Shown piece by piece: positions 30,795-39,947 of a DNA stretch of 64,000 nucleotides (its first letter is position 1; the number at the start of each line of letters is the position of its first letter). The notes beneath the pieces are model-generated. The model made no database searches and was not told where the DNA came from. It saw nothing but the letters and a program-made list of their open reading frames with translations. The position numbers and the translations under genes are program-made. Origin of the DNA: Alphaproteobacteria bacterium (lineage in GTDB: Bacteria > Pseudomonadota > Alphaproteobacteria > MPNO01 > UBA830); assembly GCA_022822405.1 (NCBI GenBank), contig JAJEBT010000171.1:1-64000 (forward strand). The letters run 5' to 3'.

Positions 30795-32678
30795 TCAATC
30801 CTCCGTCAACGTCGGCACATGCCCTGGCGCGGCACCTTCATGGTACACGGCCTCGCGCTCCCCCTCGATCCGGAAATCCGGCAGCCCCAATTGCTGCTGG
30901 AAGATGCGCAGGTAGACCGGCCTGCCGCCGTTCCCGGCAGCCCTTGCGGCACGCAACCCTGCGCGCCGCGCCGCCGTCGCCTCCGCATCGCATTCCAGGC
31001 TTCCCGCGCGAAACACCACCCCGTAGACCTCTTCGGCATAGGCCGCGTCGAGCCTTTCCTCCCGCACATCGTCGGCAACCAGGGCCGGGTCCCGTTCGAG
31101 GGGATCCCCTTGCCCTGCCCCGCCGGCGCTGATGTGGCAGAACACGTCGCCCCTGCCGAGATGAATAGCTTCCATCGGCATCACGGGAACGATTTCCTGG
31201 GCGGGGCCGGGATTGACCAGGTTCCACGAAGGCGTTCCCGGGCTGCCGCCGTCGAGCCCGTAGGGAAGAAACTTGCGGCGGTCGGAACGCATGACGATTT
31301 GCACTCCGTCGCCGCGAACGCGGTACTGGCGCCTGAAGGCCTGGGCGCCGCGAAAGCGCCCCGGACCGCCCGAATTTTCGACCATGCCGTAAGATTCGAT
31401 TTCGAGAGGATGCAGTGCCTCGATCATCTCGACCGGCTGGTTGGTCAGGTTGCCGCCGGGGTTCGGAATAGCGAAGGTGCCGTCGCGGTCCGGCATCGCG
31501 CCCCAGCTGCCGGCCATCGTCTCGGAGCAGACGAAGCGCCGCCCCCGGTGGTAACCACTGATCGCGGGAAAGGTCACCCCGCCCTCGCCAGCGGCGGGAA
31601 TCTTTTCCGGAACGATCTGCGCGAAGGCGCCGAGGAGAACGTCGATCGCGCGCCAGCCGATGATTGCGCGCGCCGCGCATGCCGCTGGCGGCCGGGGATT
31701 GACGATCGTTCCCTCGGGCAGGCGAATGTCGAGGGCCCTCGTGAATCCCTCGAAATTGGGAATGTCGTTCTCCGCTATACATTTGACGATGAGATGGACG
31801 GCCGACTTGACGAACGGCGACGGACAGTTGATGGCGCCAGGCACCTCCGGCGCGCTGCCTACCCAGTCGACGATCATGTTCTCACCCTCGACCGTAACCG
31901 TCACCCTCAGCGGAATCGGCTCTGGATCGTCGCCGAGCCCGTCGAGATAATCGGTGAAACTCCATGAGCCGTTCGGCAGTCGGGCAATCTCCTGGCGCAC
32001 GACCGTCTCGGCATAGTCGTGGAGATCCGCGAGGATCGACCGGAACCTGTCGCTTCCGTACTTCTCCACGAGGCGGCCATAGGCGCGATCGGCGGTGTTG
32101 CAGGCGGCGACCTGCGCCCTCATGTCGCCGGCGAGCTTGTCGGGCACGCGGGTGTTCTGGTGCATGAGCTTGAAGAAGGTTTCGTTGGGCCGCCCCTCCT
32201 CGAAGAGCTTGAGCACGGGGATCCGAAATCCTTCCTGGAAGACCTCGGTCGCATAGACCGCGGTGCTTCCGGGCGCGATTCCGCCCATGTCGATCTGGTG
32301 AACGAGGGTCGCCGCATAACCTTCCAGCGCACCATCAACGAACAGCGGTTTCACGATATAGACATCGGGCAGGTGCATCCCGCCCGCGGTATAGGGATCG
32401 TTGAAGATGAACATGTCGCCCGGGCGCGTGTCGTCGCCATACTCGGCAACCAGCGCCCGCATGGCGTCGGGGAACGAGCCGAGGTGAAGCGCCATCGTCA
32501 ACCCGTGGGCAACGGTCTCGCCGTGGCGGTCGCACAATCCGGTGGAGTAATCCATCGAATCGCGGACGATCGATGAATAGGCCGTGCGCATGATGACGAG
32601 CGCCATCTCGTCGGCGATCGAGGACAGGGCGTTTCGCACGACTTCCATCGTGATCGGATCTGCGTTGCGGCCGGTCAT
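30795..32678 (-). CDS. Hydantoinase/oxoprolinase B subunit family protein
   Basis: DPITMEVVRNALSSIADEMALVIMRTAYSSIVRDSMDYSTGLCD, FNDPYTAGGMHLPDVYIVKP; 4-bp overlap with hyuA. Confidence 0.94.
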   Translation of the reverse strand: MTGRNADPITMEVVRNALSSIADEMALVIMRTAYSSIVRDSMDYSTGLCDRHGETVAHGLTMALHLGSFPDAMRALVAEYGDDTRPGDMFIFNDPYTAGGMHLPDVYIVKPLFVDGALEGYAATLVHQIDMGGIAPGSTAVYATEVFQEGFRIPVLKLFEEGRPNETFFKLMHQNTRVPDKLAGDMRAQVAACNTADRAYGRLVEKYGSDRFRSILADLHDYAETVVRQEIARLPNGSWSFTDYLDGLGDDPEPIPLRVTVTVEGENMIVDWVGSAPEVPGAINCPSPFVKSAVHLIVKCIAENDIPNFEGFTRALDIRLPEGTIVNPRPPAACAARAIIGWRAIDVLLGAFAQIVPEKIPAAGEGGVTFPAISGYHRGRRFVCSETMAGSWGAMPDRDGTFAIPNPGGNLTNQPVEMIEALHPLEIESYGMVENSGGPGRFRGAQAFRRQYRVRGDGVQIVMRSDRRKFLPYGLDGGSPGTPSWNLVNPGPAQEIVPVMPMEAIHLGRGDVFCHISAGGAGQGDPLERDPALVADDVREERLDAAYAEEVYGVVFRAGSLECDAEATAARRAGLRAARAAGNGGRPVYLRIFQQQLGLPDFRIEGEREAVYHEGAAPGHVPTLTED

Positions 32679-34768
32679 CGCAATTGTTCCTTTTCGATGA
32701 TCATGTTGCCGGCGGGGTCGAGACGCCCCGACCAGCCCGGCGGCACGACGCAGGTCGCGTCATATTCCTCGACGACGAACGGTCCCGAACGCGGTCCCGA
32801 TTCTAGTTCCATCCGTCGCAGCACCGGAGCGGCGCGGCGTCCGTATCTTGGTCCGAAGAACATCTCGCGACGGGACGGTAGCGCCTCCTCTCCCGCACCC
32901 AGCCGGGGAACAGGCTTTGCCACGGCAACCGTCGCGGCTGCCCGGAGCGTGACGCTCTCGACGGCTTCAGCCTCGGCCCTGTGGCCGTAGGTGCGCTCAT
33001 GCTCGTCGCTGAATGCCCGCGCCATCGCCTCGAGATCAGGCAGCCCGTTTCCGCCGGACGCGACCGGAATCGTGAGCTCGTGGGCCTGGCCCTCGTAGCG
33101 GAGATCCGCAAACCGGGTCACGGCGAAGTCCGCGGCGTCATGGCCTTCCCGTGCCATGTCCGTGGAGAGCCGTTCCTCGAGTTCGCCGAACAGCGCATCC
33201 AGCTGGGCCGGATCGGTCCCCGAGAGCAAAGCGAGATGCGTGCGAGCGGCCTCCTGCTCGATATCGGACAGCAACAGCCCGTAGGCGCTGAACACGCCCG
33301 GGTTCGGCGGCACGACCACCATCGTCATCTCCAGGAGATCGGCGATGACCGCCGCAACCACGGGGCCGTTTCCGCCGAAGGCAAACAGGGCGAAATCCCG
33401 CGGATCCCTGCCGCGGTAGGTGGACACGGCCTTGACGGCCCGCATCATCGTGCCGCATGCCACCTCAAGTACGCCATGGGCGGAGTCCAGGAGATCCTTG
33501 CCGAGGCGCCCGGCGACCTGTTCGGCCAGCGCCGCCATCGCCTTCCCGGTGTCAATGGCAAGTTCGCCGCCGACCAGATGATCCGGATTGAGATAGCCCA
33601 GCGCCAGCACGGCATCGCAGAATGTCGCCCGCTCGCCGCCCCGGTCGTAGGCCACCGGGCCCGGGATCGCGCCCGCGCTCTCGGGGCCGACGCGAACCAG
33701 CCCGCCGCTGTCGAGGCGCACGATGCTTCCGCCGCCGGCGCCGATTTCCGAAATGTCGATCACCGGCAGCTTCAGCGCGTGCCCGCCACCCATCACCAGC
33801 TTGCTGGAGAGATTGATCCCGGCGCCGACCTCGTAGTCGCCGGTCTTCGCCACCTCCCCGGCCTCGACGATCGACGCCTTGGCAGTGGTCCCGCCCATGT
33901 CGAGCGTGATGCAGTCGGCGATGCCGTCGCGCCGGCCCGTGTGCGCCGCCCCTATGACGCCGGCTGCTGGTCCTGATTCCACGATATAGGCCGGACGTTC
34001 GGCGGCCGAGGCGGCACCGATGATCCCACCGTCCGACTTCATCACGAGGATCGGGGCGGTAACGCCGATCTCCTCCAGATGCCGGGAGAGCCTGCCCAGA
34101 TAACCGCGCACCACCGGCCCCAGATAGGCGTTGATGACCGTCGTGCTGGTCCGCTCGTATTCGCGGATCACCGGAAGGAGATCGCTCGAACAGGTCATGA
34201 ACACGCCGCCGCCCAACCGCCGCGCGAGGATTTCGGCAGCGCGCCGCTCATGATCGGGATTGGCGTAGGCGTGAAGCAGGCAGACCGCGACCGCTTCGAT
34301 CTCTTCGCCGGCAAGTCGTTCCGCCGCTTCGGCGACGCTCGCCTCGTCGAGCGGCCGCCAGGCCTCTCCCTCCGGCCCCATCCGCTCGTCGATCTCGAGC
34401 CGAAGCCGTCGCGGCACCAGCGGTTCGGAACGCTCGTAGTTCAGCGTGTACATCTCGGGAATGCGCAGCCGCCGCATTTCCAGGACATCCCGGAACCCGC
34501 GGGTCGTGACCAGGGCAGTCCGCGCCCCCTTGCCCTCCAGAACCGCATTGGTCGCGACAGTCGTTCCGTGAACGATCTGGCCGATCGCCCCGGGCTCGAG
34601 CCCCAACTCTTCCAGCAGTGCGGCGACACCGTCGCGGACGCCGATGCCGTAGTCCCCGGGCGTGGAAAGGCGCTTGTGGGTGTGGAGCGTGCCGTCCGGC
34701 GCCGCCAGTACGAGGTCGGTGAAGGTTCCGCCGATATCGGCCCCGAGGCGCCAGCCGCCTTCCGTCAT
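32675..34768 (-). CDS. Hydantoinase/oxoprolinase A subunit family protein
   Basis: LGADIGGTFTDLVLA, HGTTVATNAVLEGKGARTALVTTRGFRDVLEMRR, LDMGGTTAKAS, GAGGGSIVRLD. Confidence 0.94.
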   Translation of the reverse strand: MTEGGWRLGADIGGTFTDLVLAAPDGTLHTHKRLSTPGDYGIGVRDGVAALLEELGLEPGAIGQIVHGTTVATNAVLEGKGARTALVTTRGFRDVLEMRRLRIPEMYTLNYERSEPLVPRRLRLEIDERMGPEGEAWRPLDEASVAEAAERLAGEEIEAVAVCLLHAYANPDHERRAAEILARRLGGGVFMTCSSDLLPVIREYERTSTTVINAYLGPVVRGYLGRLSRHLEEIGVTAPILVMKSDGGIIGAASAAERPAYIVESGPAAGVIGAAHTGRRDGIADCITLDMGGTTAKASIVEAGEVAKTGDYEVGAGINLSSKLVMGGGHALKLPVIDISEIGAGGGSIVRLDSGGLVRVGPESAGAIPGPVAYDRGGERATFCDAVLALGYLNPDHLVGGELAIDTGKAMAALAEQVAGRLGKDLLDSAHGVLEVACGTMMRAVKAVSTYRGRDPRDFALFAFGGNGPVVAAVIADLLEMTMVVVPPNPGVFSAYGLLLSDIEQEAARTHLALLSGTDPAQLDALFGELEERLSTDMAREGHDAADFAVTRFADLRYEGQAHELTIPVASGGNGLPDLEAMARAFSDEHERTYGHRAEAEAVESVTLRAAATVAVAKPVPRLGAGEEALPSRREMFFGPRYGRRAAPVLRRMELESGPRSGPFVVEEYDATCVVPPGWSGRLDPAGNMIIEKEQLR

Positions 34769-35709
34769 GCCGAAGACCGCCGGACATCGAGCACGAGGCG
34801 GCCGCGGGTATTCTCGCCGGCCTCGACGATGCGGTGGGCCTGGGCCGCCTCTTCAAGCGGCAACACGCGGCTGATCAGCGGCCGAAGATGCCCTTCCTCG
34901 GCCAGCGCGACCACGGCCGACAGGATTTCGGGGTTGTCCTTGATGATCGCCTGGCGCACCACGACGTCCCGCCCGTCATCCTCCTTCCCGAAAGGCAGGG
35001 CAATGAGCCAGACCAGCATCCCGCCCGGTCGCAGGACGGTGCGAGAACGCGCATGGACGTTCCCGCCCAGCAGATCGAGCACGACATCCTGCTCCCCGGC
35101 CGCCACCGTGAAATCCTCGACGTCGTAGGCGATGACTCGGTCGGCGCCCAACGCCCTCACGTGGTCGGCATTGCGGGCACTGCAGGTGCCGGTGACCTCG
35201 GCGCCGAGATGCCTGCAAAGCTGCACGGCCATGCCGCCGATGGCGCCCGCGGCGGCATGGACCAGCACCCTGTCTCCGGTCTTCACGCCGGCGGTTCCGA
35301 CGATCGCGATGTGGGCGCAGACGCCCGCATGCATCACCGCCGCAGCCTCGACGAAATCCAGCCGCTCGGGCATGGCAACCACCTCGGCGACAGGGCGACA
35401 GGCGAGCTCGGCATAGGATCCCTGATCGACATGCTGGCAGGTGAAGCAGACCCGGTCGCCCGGGCTGAAACCCGCGACCCCGCCGCCGACGCCGCGGACG
35501 ATGCCGGCGCCATCCCTCCCCGGCACCTTGGGCGGCGTCACCGGAAAATGATCGACGAGATCGCCATTCCGCAGCTTGCAGTCGCCAGGCACGACGCTGA
35601 CCGCATGCACCTCGATCAGGATTTCGCCATCTCCTGGAACCGGATCCGGCATGTCGACGAGCTGCAACTCTCGAGGCCCGCCGAACCGGTCGAAACGAAT
35701 CGCCTTCAC
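34765..35709 (-). CDS. NADPH:quinone reductase / zinc-type alcohol dehydrogenase-like oxidoreductase (MDR family)
   Basis: MKAIRFDRFGGPRELQLVDMPDPVPGDGEILIEVHAVSV, PGRDGAGIVRGVG, VLVHAAAGAIGGMAVQLCRHLGAEV; ATGA overlap with hyuA. Confidence 0.9.
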   Translation of the reverse strand: MKAIRFDRFGGPRELQLVDMPDPVPGDGEILIEVHAVSVVPGDCKLRNGDLVDHFPVTPPKVPGRDGAGIVRGVGGGVAGFSPGDRVCFTCQHVDQGSYAELACRPVAEVVAMPERLDFVEAAAVMHAGVCAHIAIVGTAGVKTGDRVLVHAAAGAIGGMAVQLCRHLGAEVTGTCSARNADHVRALGADRVIAYDVEDFTVAAGEQDVVLDLLGGNVHARSRTVLRPGGMLVWLIALPFGKEDDGRDVVVRQAIIKDNPEILSAVVALAEEGHLRPLISRVLPLEEAAQAHRIVEAGENTRGRLVLDVRRSSA

Positions 35710-36116
35710 CGCGCGTCTCCCGTCCCGGGACCGCGGCCAGCATACCCAGCCCAGCCCGGATCCGGCACACTATCGGCATTCCTGCGCGCCATGCAAGGTT
35801 TGGCATGACAGGCTGGCGCCGAACTGCCGCGCACGCGTCGGGATGCGACCGCGGCCAGGGGACGTCTTGACGAAGGCGAACCGCCCGGCGTCGTCTCCGC
35901 CCATCCCGTCCAGGCAGGTCCACTTCTCCTGCCGGATTTCGCAGATGAAAGCCGGAACGATTTCGGAAACGGTCTGCGGGTGCCGTCGAAGCGCTCACCG
36001 GCGCGCCCCTCATGGCTATCGTCCATAAAGTGGCCTCCGTGACTGTGTTGAGGACGGTTTCGCCGATCGTCTTCACGGACTCATCGAGCCGGCCCGGAGA
36101 CGGAACGAAGGGCCGC

Positions 36117-36518
36117 TCATGGTAGATCCGCTTCCCATGGAATCGAGAAACCCAACTTCTCCGCGACGGCGCTCTGCCGGGTATCGAGCGTGGCAAACGA
36201 AAGGCCGCCGGCTTCGGGGGACACATAGAGGGCCGTCGCGACGTGCCACAGGTCGGCGCCCCGCAGATAGCCCGTCTCAAGCACTGCCGCAAACTCGGGA
36301 GCAAGCGCCCTGTCGGGCAGGATCCATTCGATCCCTGTGGTCGCGGCCTCCTGGAAAAGCAGATTTTCGCGTGCGAACGCTGCCCGTAGTTCGGCTTCGA
36401 GCAGGTTGGAAGATATCAGGCGGGCAAATTCGTCAAGTCGGCGCGCATGCTCCGCAGCGTCCGGTTCACCAAAGGCGATGGCTGTCAACACCGAGGTGTC
36501 GACATACGCGACGCTCAT
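36117..36518 (-). CDS. PIN-domain toxin (VapC-like)
   Basis: MSVAYVDTSVLTAIAFGEPD, SNLLEAELRAAF, RGADLWHVATAL, LSFATLDTRQ. Confidence 0.87.
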   Translation of the reverse strand: MSVAYVDTSVLTAIAFGEPDAAEHARRLDEFARLISSNLLEAELRAAFARENLLFQEAATTGIEWILPDRALAPEFAAVLETGYLRGADLWHVATALYVSPEAGGLSFATLDTRQSAVAEKLGFSIPWEADLP

Positions 36519-36793
36519 TCGCCGCGCTCGGCCAAAAACCGCGCCAAGGCGCCGGGCCGTCGTTGGATTGGTCGCAACGTCCGCTTCGGCAGCGCCGGGC
36601 TAACCAGGACGCCTCTGCGCTCGAGATCCTCCAGCCGCTCGTCGAGCGTCGGTGTAGGCCGCCGCCCAATTGCGCGGATTTCCGCCACCGGCTCCCCGCG
36701 ATAGGAGACGGTGACCGTACTGCCTTCGCGCACACGCCGAATGACCTCGGAGAACCGCGCCTTCGCCTCGTAGATCGAATAGTTGAGCGCCAT
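36515..36793 (-). CDS. Phd/YefM-type antitoxin
   Basis: YSIYEAKARFSEVIRRVREGSTVTVSYRGEPVAEIRAI; 4-bp overlap with PIN gene. Confidence 0.87.
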   Translation of the reverse strand: MALNYSIYEAKARFSEVIRRVREGSTVTVSYRGEPVAEIRAIGRRPTPTLDERLEDLERRGVLVSPALPKRTLRPIQRRPGALARFLAERGE

Positions 36794-36805
36794 GGCTTCA
36801 TCTTA

Positions 36806-36822
36806 ACTAGTCAGACTAGTCA
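36806..36822. promoter_or_regulatory. Tandem repeat ACTAGTCA-G-ACTAGTCA containing palindrome GACTAGTC, upstream of antitoxin
   Basis: Read directly; 12 nt upstream of the Phd-like gene start (minus strand). Confidence 0.45.
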
Positions 36823-37350
36823 TATCAAGCATGAGTATTGTGAAATTATCGGGACTGACATCAAGCTCGTCAGGTCAGGCTGTGCTCCGCTGCCCATGCC
36901 GTCATTCCCGGTGAACGAGCGCTTCCAAAGACATGAACGCCACCGATGTGATTGCAAAAGCTCCAGCCGTCTTCGGTTATGACAAGCGCCGTTCCGTGAT
37001 CATCAACATTAAGGTGCCACAGGTGCGCGCCCGCGAAGGGCCGATCGCGGCAGGGCCCCCGGCATCGAGCCCGTGACCCGCAGGCACTCCGGCGAGATTC
37101 CTGAAGGATGCCGGCGGCCCCGTGAGGGTGCCACTGCCGGCACAGCCGAACGCCATCGCCGCCTGCCCCGCGGCCGCGAGCGGGCAGAGCCAGCGCGGCC
37201 ACCCCATGGGCCCCGGAAGAGAACATCCAGAGCCGATCTCCATGTATCCAATCTACCGTGACCCGTCACGCAGGGCTCGGCCGTGATAGACTGGCGCGAA
37301 TCGTTGTGGCCCATGGCGTCGGAAGGCGGCAGCACCCGGTGGAGGTCTTC

Positions 37351-37560
37351 ATGAAAAGAATGCGCCCGGTTTCCGGCGAGGATCTTGCCGCTCTCGCCCG
37401 GGCCAAGATCGGCCTTGCTTTTGGCGCCGACCGCCTGCAGGCGCTTGCTGCCGAACTCGAACGCTATGACCGGGCGCTCGCAGATGCGGGCTGGCCCAGC
37501 CTCGGCGCCGACCCCACGCGGGACCACCAGTTGCGGTTGAACCGGGCGCGCCGACCTTGA
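37351..37560 (+). CDS. Small protein (69 aa) coupled to amidase; candidate AtzG/GatC-like accessory subunit
   Basis: ggaggtcttcATG Shine-Dalgarno; MKRMRPVSGEDLAALARAKIGLAFGADRLQALAAELERYDRALADAG...; TTGA overlap with amidase start. Confidence 0.55.
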   Translation: MKRMRPVSGEDLAALARAKIGLAFGADRLQALAAELERYDRALADAGWPSLGADPTRDHQLRLNRARRP

Positions 37561-38975
37561 GCGAGACGCTGGCCGACCTGACCCTTTGGGAGGCGTCCAC
37601 CCTTCTCGCAGACCGGGAGGTCTCGTCGCGCGAACTCGCCGCCGCCTGTCTGTACCGCATCGAGCGGTTGCAGCCGGCGGTCAATGCCTTCCTCTCGGTC
37701 GAAGCCGACAGTGCTCTCGCCGCGGCCGACGCCGCCGACGAACGCCACCGGCAGGGCCGTGCCCTAGGCCGCCTCGACGGGATACCGGTAGCTCACAAGG
37801 ACTTGTTCGACCGGATCGGCAGGACGACCACGGCCGGCAGCATCATGCTGAAGGAACGGACGGCCGGTGCGACGGCGGCGGTGCTGGCGCGCCTCGACGC
37901 AGCCGGCGCTGTCGAGATCGGCACCTTGAACCTTTCGGAATTCGCGGCAGGGGCGACAGGACATAACCGGCATTACGGCGATTGCCGCAACCCGTGGGAT
38001 CCCGAAAGAATCCCCGGCGGCTCGTCGAGCGGTTCCGCCGCCGCGGTCGCGGGCCGGATGGTGTTCGCCTCTCTCGGCACCGACACCGGCGGTTCGATCC
38101 GGCTGCCGGCGCATTTCTGCGGGGTGATCGGGCTGCGCCCGACGCAGGGCCGGATCAGCACCCTCGGCGCGTTTCCGCGAAGCTGGGCGATGGACACGGT
38201 CGGCCCCATCGCACGAACCGCACGCGACGCCGCACTTGTATTCGACGCCATCGCCGATCCGGACCCCGAGCGGTCCCAGACGGGGACGGGGAAAGGCGTG
38301 TCCGATCTCATGGAGACGTCGGCGGCAGGGATCCGCGTCGGCGTTCCGGAAGAGTATTTCTTCGACGAGGTGAGCGGCGGCATCCAGCCATCGCTGGACG
38401 CCGCGCGGCGTGTGCTCGAGGATGTCGGAGCCGTCCTGGAACCGGTCGCCGTCCCCGACCCCGGGCTGGCATTCCGGCTCGCCCAGGCCGTCGCCAAGGC
38501 CGAGGCGGCCTCGATTCACGAGCGCTGGATCCGCGAGAGGCCGAACGATTACGATCACGGCATACGTGAAGAGATGGAAGCGGGCTTCTTCATCTCGGCG
38601 GTCGATTACCTTCATGCCCTTCGGAGCCGCGGCACGGTGCTCGAGAGCTGGCTTGCAGGACCGTTCTCGAAGGTCGATCTGCTGTTCACGCCGGTCATGG
38701 ACGACCCGACGCCGCTCCTCGGCGAAAGCACGCCTCGGTCTCCGGAGGCCGCGGCATCCGTCATGGCCCGTTTCGGGCGGTGCACGCGCCCCTTCAGCTT
38801 TGTCGGATTGCCGGCGCTGTCGGTTCCCTGCGGTTTCCAGGAGGACGGAATGCCAGCCGCGTTCCAGCTGGTCGGACGGCCTGCCGACGAGGCGACGCTG
38901 CTTCGCCTCGGCCACGCATACGAGGCGGCAACGGGCTGGCACGAAGTCAGGCCGGAGTGCTGCGATACCGGCTGA
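37557..38975 (+). CDS. Amidase-signature family protein
   Basis: GIPVAHKDLFD, GSIMLKERTAGATAAVLARLDAAGAVEIGTLNLSEFAAGATGHN, PGGSSSGSAAAVAGRMVFASLGTDTGGSIRLPAHFCGVIGLRPTQGR. Confidence 0.95.
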   Translation: MSETLADLTLWEASTLLADREVSSRELAAACLYRIERLQPAVNAFLSVEADSALAAADAADERHRQGRALGRLDGIPVAHKDLFDRIGRTTTAGSIMLKERTAGATAAVLARLDAAGAVEIGTLNLSEFAAGATGHNRHYGDCRNPWDPERIPGGSSSGSAAAVAGRMVFASLGTDTGGSIRLPAHFCGVIGLRPTQGRISTLGAFPRSWAMDTVGPIARTARDAALVFDAIADPDPERSQTGTGKGVSDLMETSAAGIRVGVPEEYFFDEVSGGIQPSLDAARRVLEDVGAVLEPVAVPDPGLAFRLAQAVAKAEAASIHERWIRERPNDYDHGIREEMEAGFFISAVDYLHALRSRGTVLESWLAGPFSKVDLLFTPVMDDPTPLLGESTPRSPEAAASVMARFGRCTRPFSFVGLPALSVPCGFQEDGMPAAFQLVGRPADEATLLRLGHAYEAATGWHEVRPECCDTG

Positions 38976-39093
38976 CGGCGCCGGCACTCCACGCTCCGGA
39001 ACCCCATCCGGCCGGATGGGAATCTCCGCCCATATGGGCAAGAATGAAAAGTCGACACTCCCCACCCGTCCCGAAAAAGGTCAGCGAGGCGAG

Positions 39094-39894
39094 ATGACTG
39101 CACAGCACCACGAGGCGCGTATTCTGGTCAGGGACGAGGACATGGTCCAGTGGCTGGCCTTCGACAACCCGGACAGGCGCAACGCGCTGACCTACGGCAT
39201 GGTCGAGGACGCCCTCGGCGCGGTGCGCGATTTCGGAAGCGACGGGAACAGCCGGGTGCTGGTGATCGCCGGCGGCGGCGACCGCGCCTTCGTGTCCGGC
39301 GCCGACATCTCGGAACTGGAGCGGCGGTCGGAGTCCGCGGATGCGCTGAGACGCTACGTGGCGATGACCACCGAACTCGTCGATGAGATCCGCGGGCTCG
39401 CCAAACCGACCATCGCGATGATCGGCGGCTACTGTTTCGGCGCCGGCGTGGGGCTGGCCGCGGCATGCGACCTCCGCTACGCCTCGGACGACGCCGTCCT
39501 GTCGATACCGGCGGCGAAACTCGGCGTCGCCTACGAGATGTCGTTCGCCGAAGCCGTGGTGGAAGTGGTCGGTCCGTCGGCAACCAAGGAAATGCTCTTC
39601 ACCGGCAGACGCTACGACGCCCCGGAGATCGCGCATATGGGTTTCGCAAACCGCATTCATCCGCGCGCGACGCTCCTGCGGGAGGTTACCGAGACCGCGA
39701 ACGAGATTGCACGGAACGCCCCCTTGTCCGTCCGCGCCGCTAAGCGCACCGTCGCCTATCTCCTGTCCGGGCGGGACGAACGCGACCGTCTCGAATGCGA
39801 GGCCCTGATCGCCACATGCGAAAACAGCGCCGATTTTGCCGAAGGGCGCGCAGCCTTCGCCGCAAAGCGACAGCCCGTCTTCAAGGGAGCATAG
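39094..39894 (+). CDS. Enoyl-CoA hydratase/isomerase family protein
   Basis: FDNPDRRNALTYGM, GDRAFVSGADISELE, KPTIAMIGGYCFGAGVGLAAACDLRYAS. Confidence 0.93.
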   Translation: MTAQHHEARILVRDEDMVQWLAFDNPDRRNALTYGMVEDALGAVRDFGSDGNSRVLVIAGGGDRAFVSGADISELERRSESADALRRYVAMTTELVDEIRGLAKPTIAMIGGYCFGAGVGLAAACDLRYASDDAVLSIPAAKLGVAYEMSFAEAVVEVVGPSATKEMLFTGRRYDAPEIAHMGFANRIHPRATLLREVTETANEIARNAPLSVRAAKRTVAYLLSGRDERDRLECEALIATCENSADFAEGRAAFAAKRQPVFKGA

Positions 39895-39947
39895 GGATAA
39901 TCCGATAGGGCGACAGCCACTGCCAGCGGCTTCGGTACCGGAGGCTG

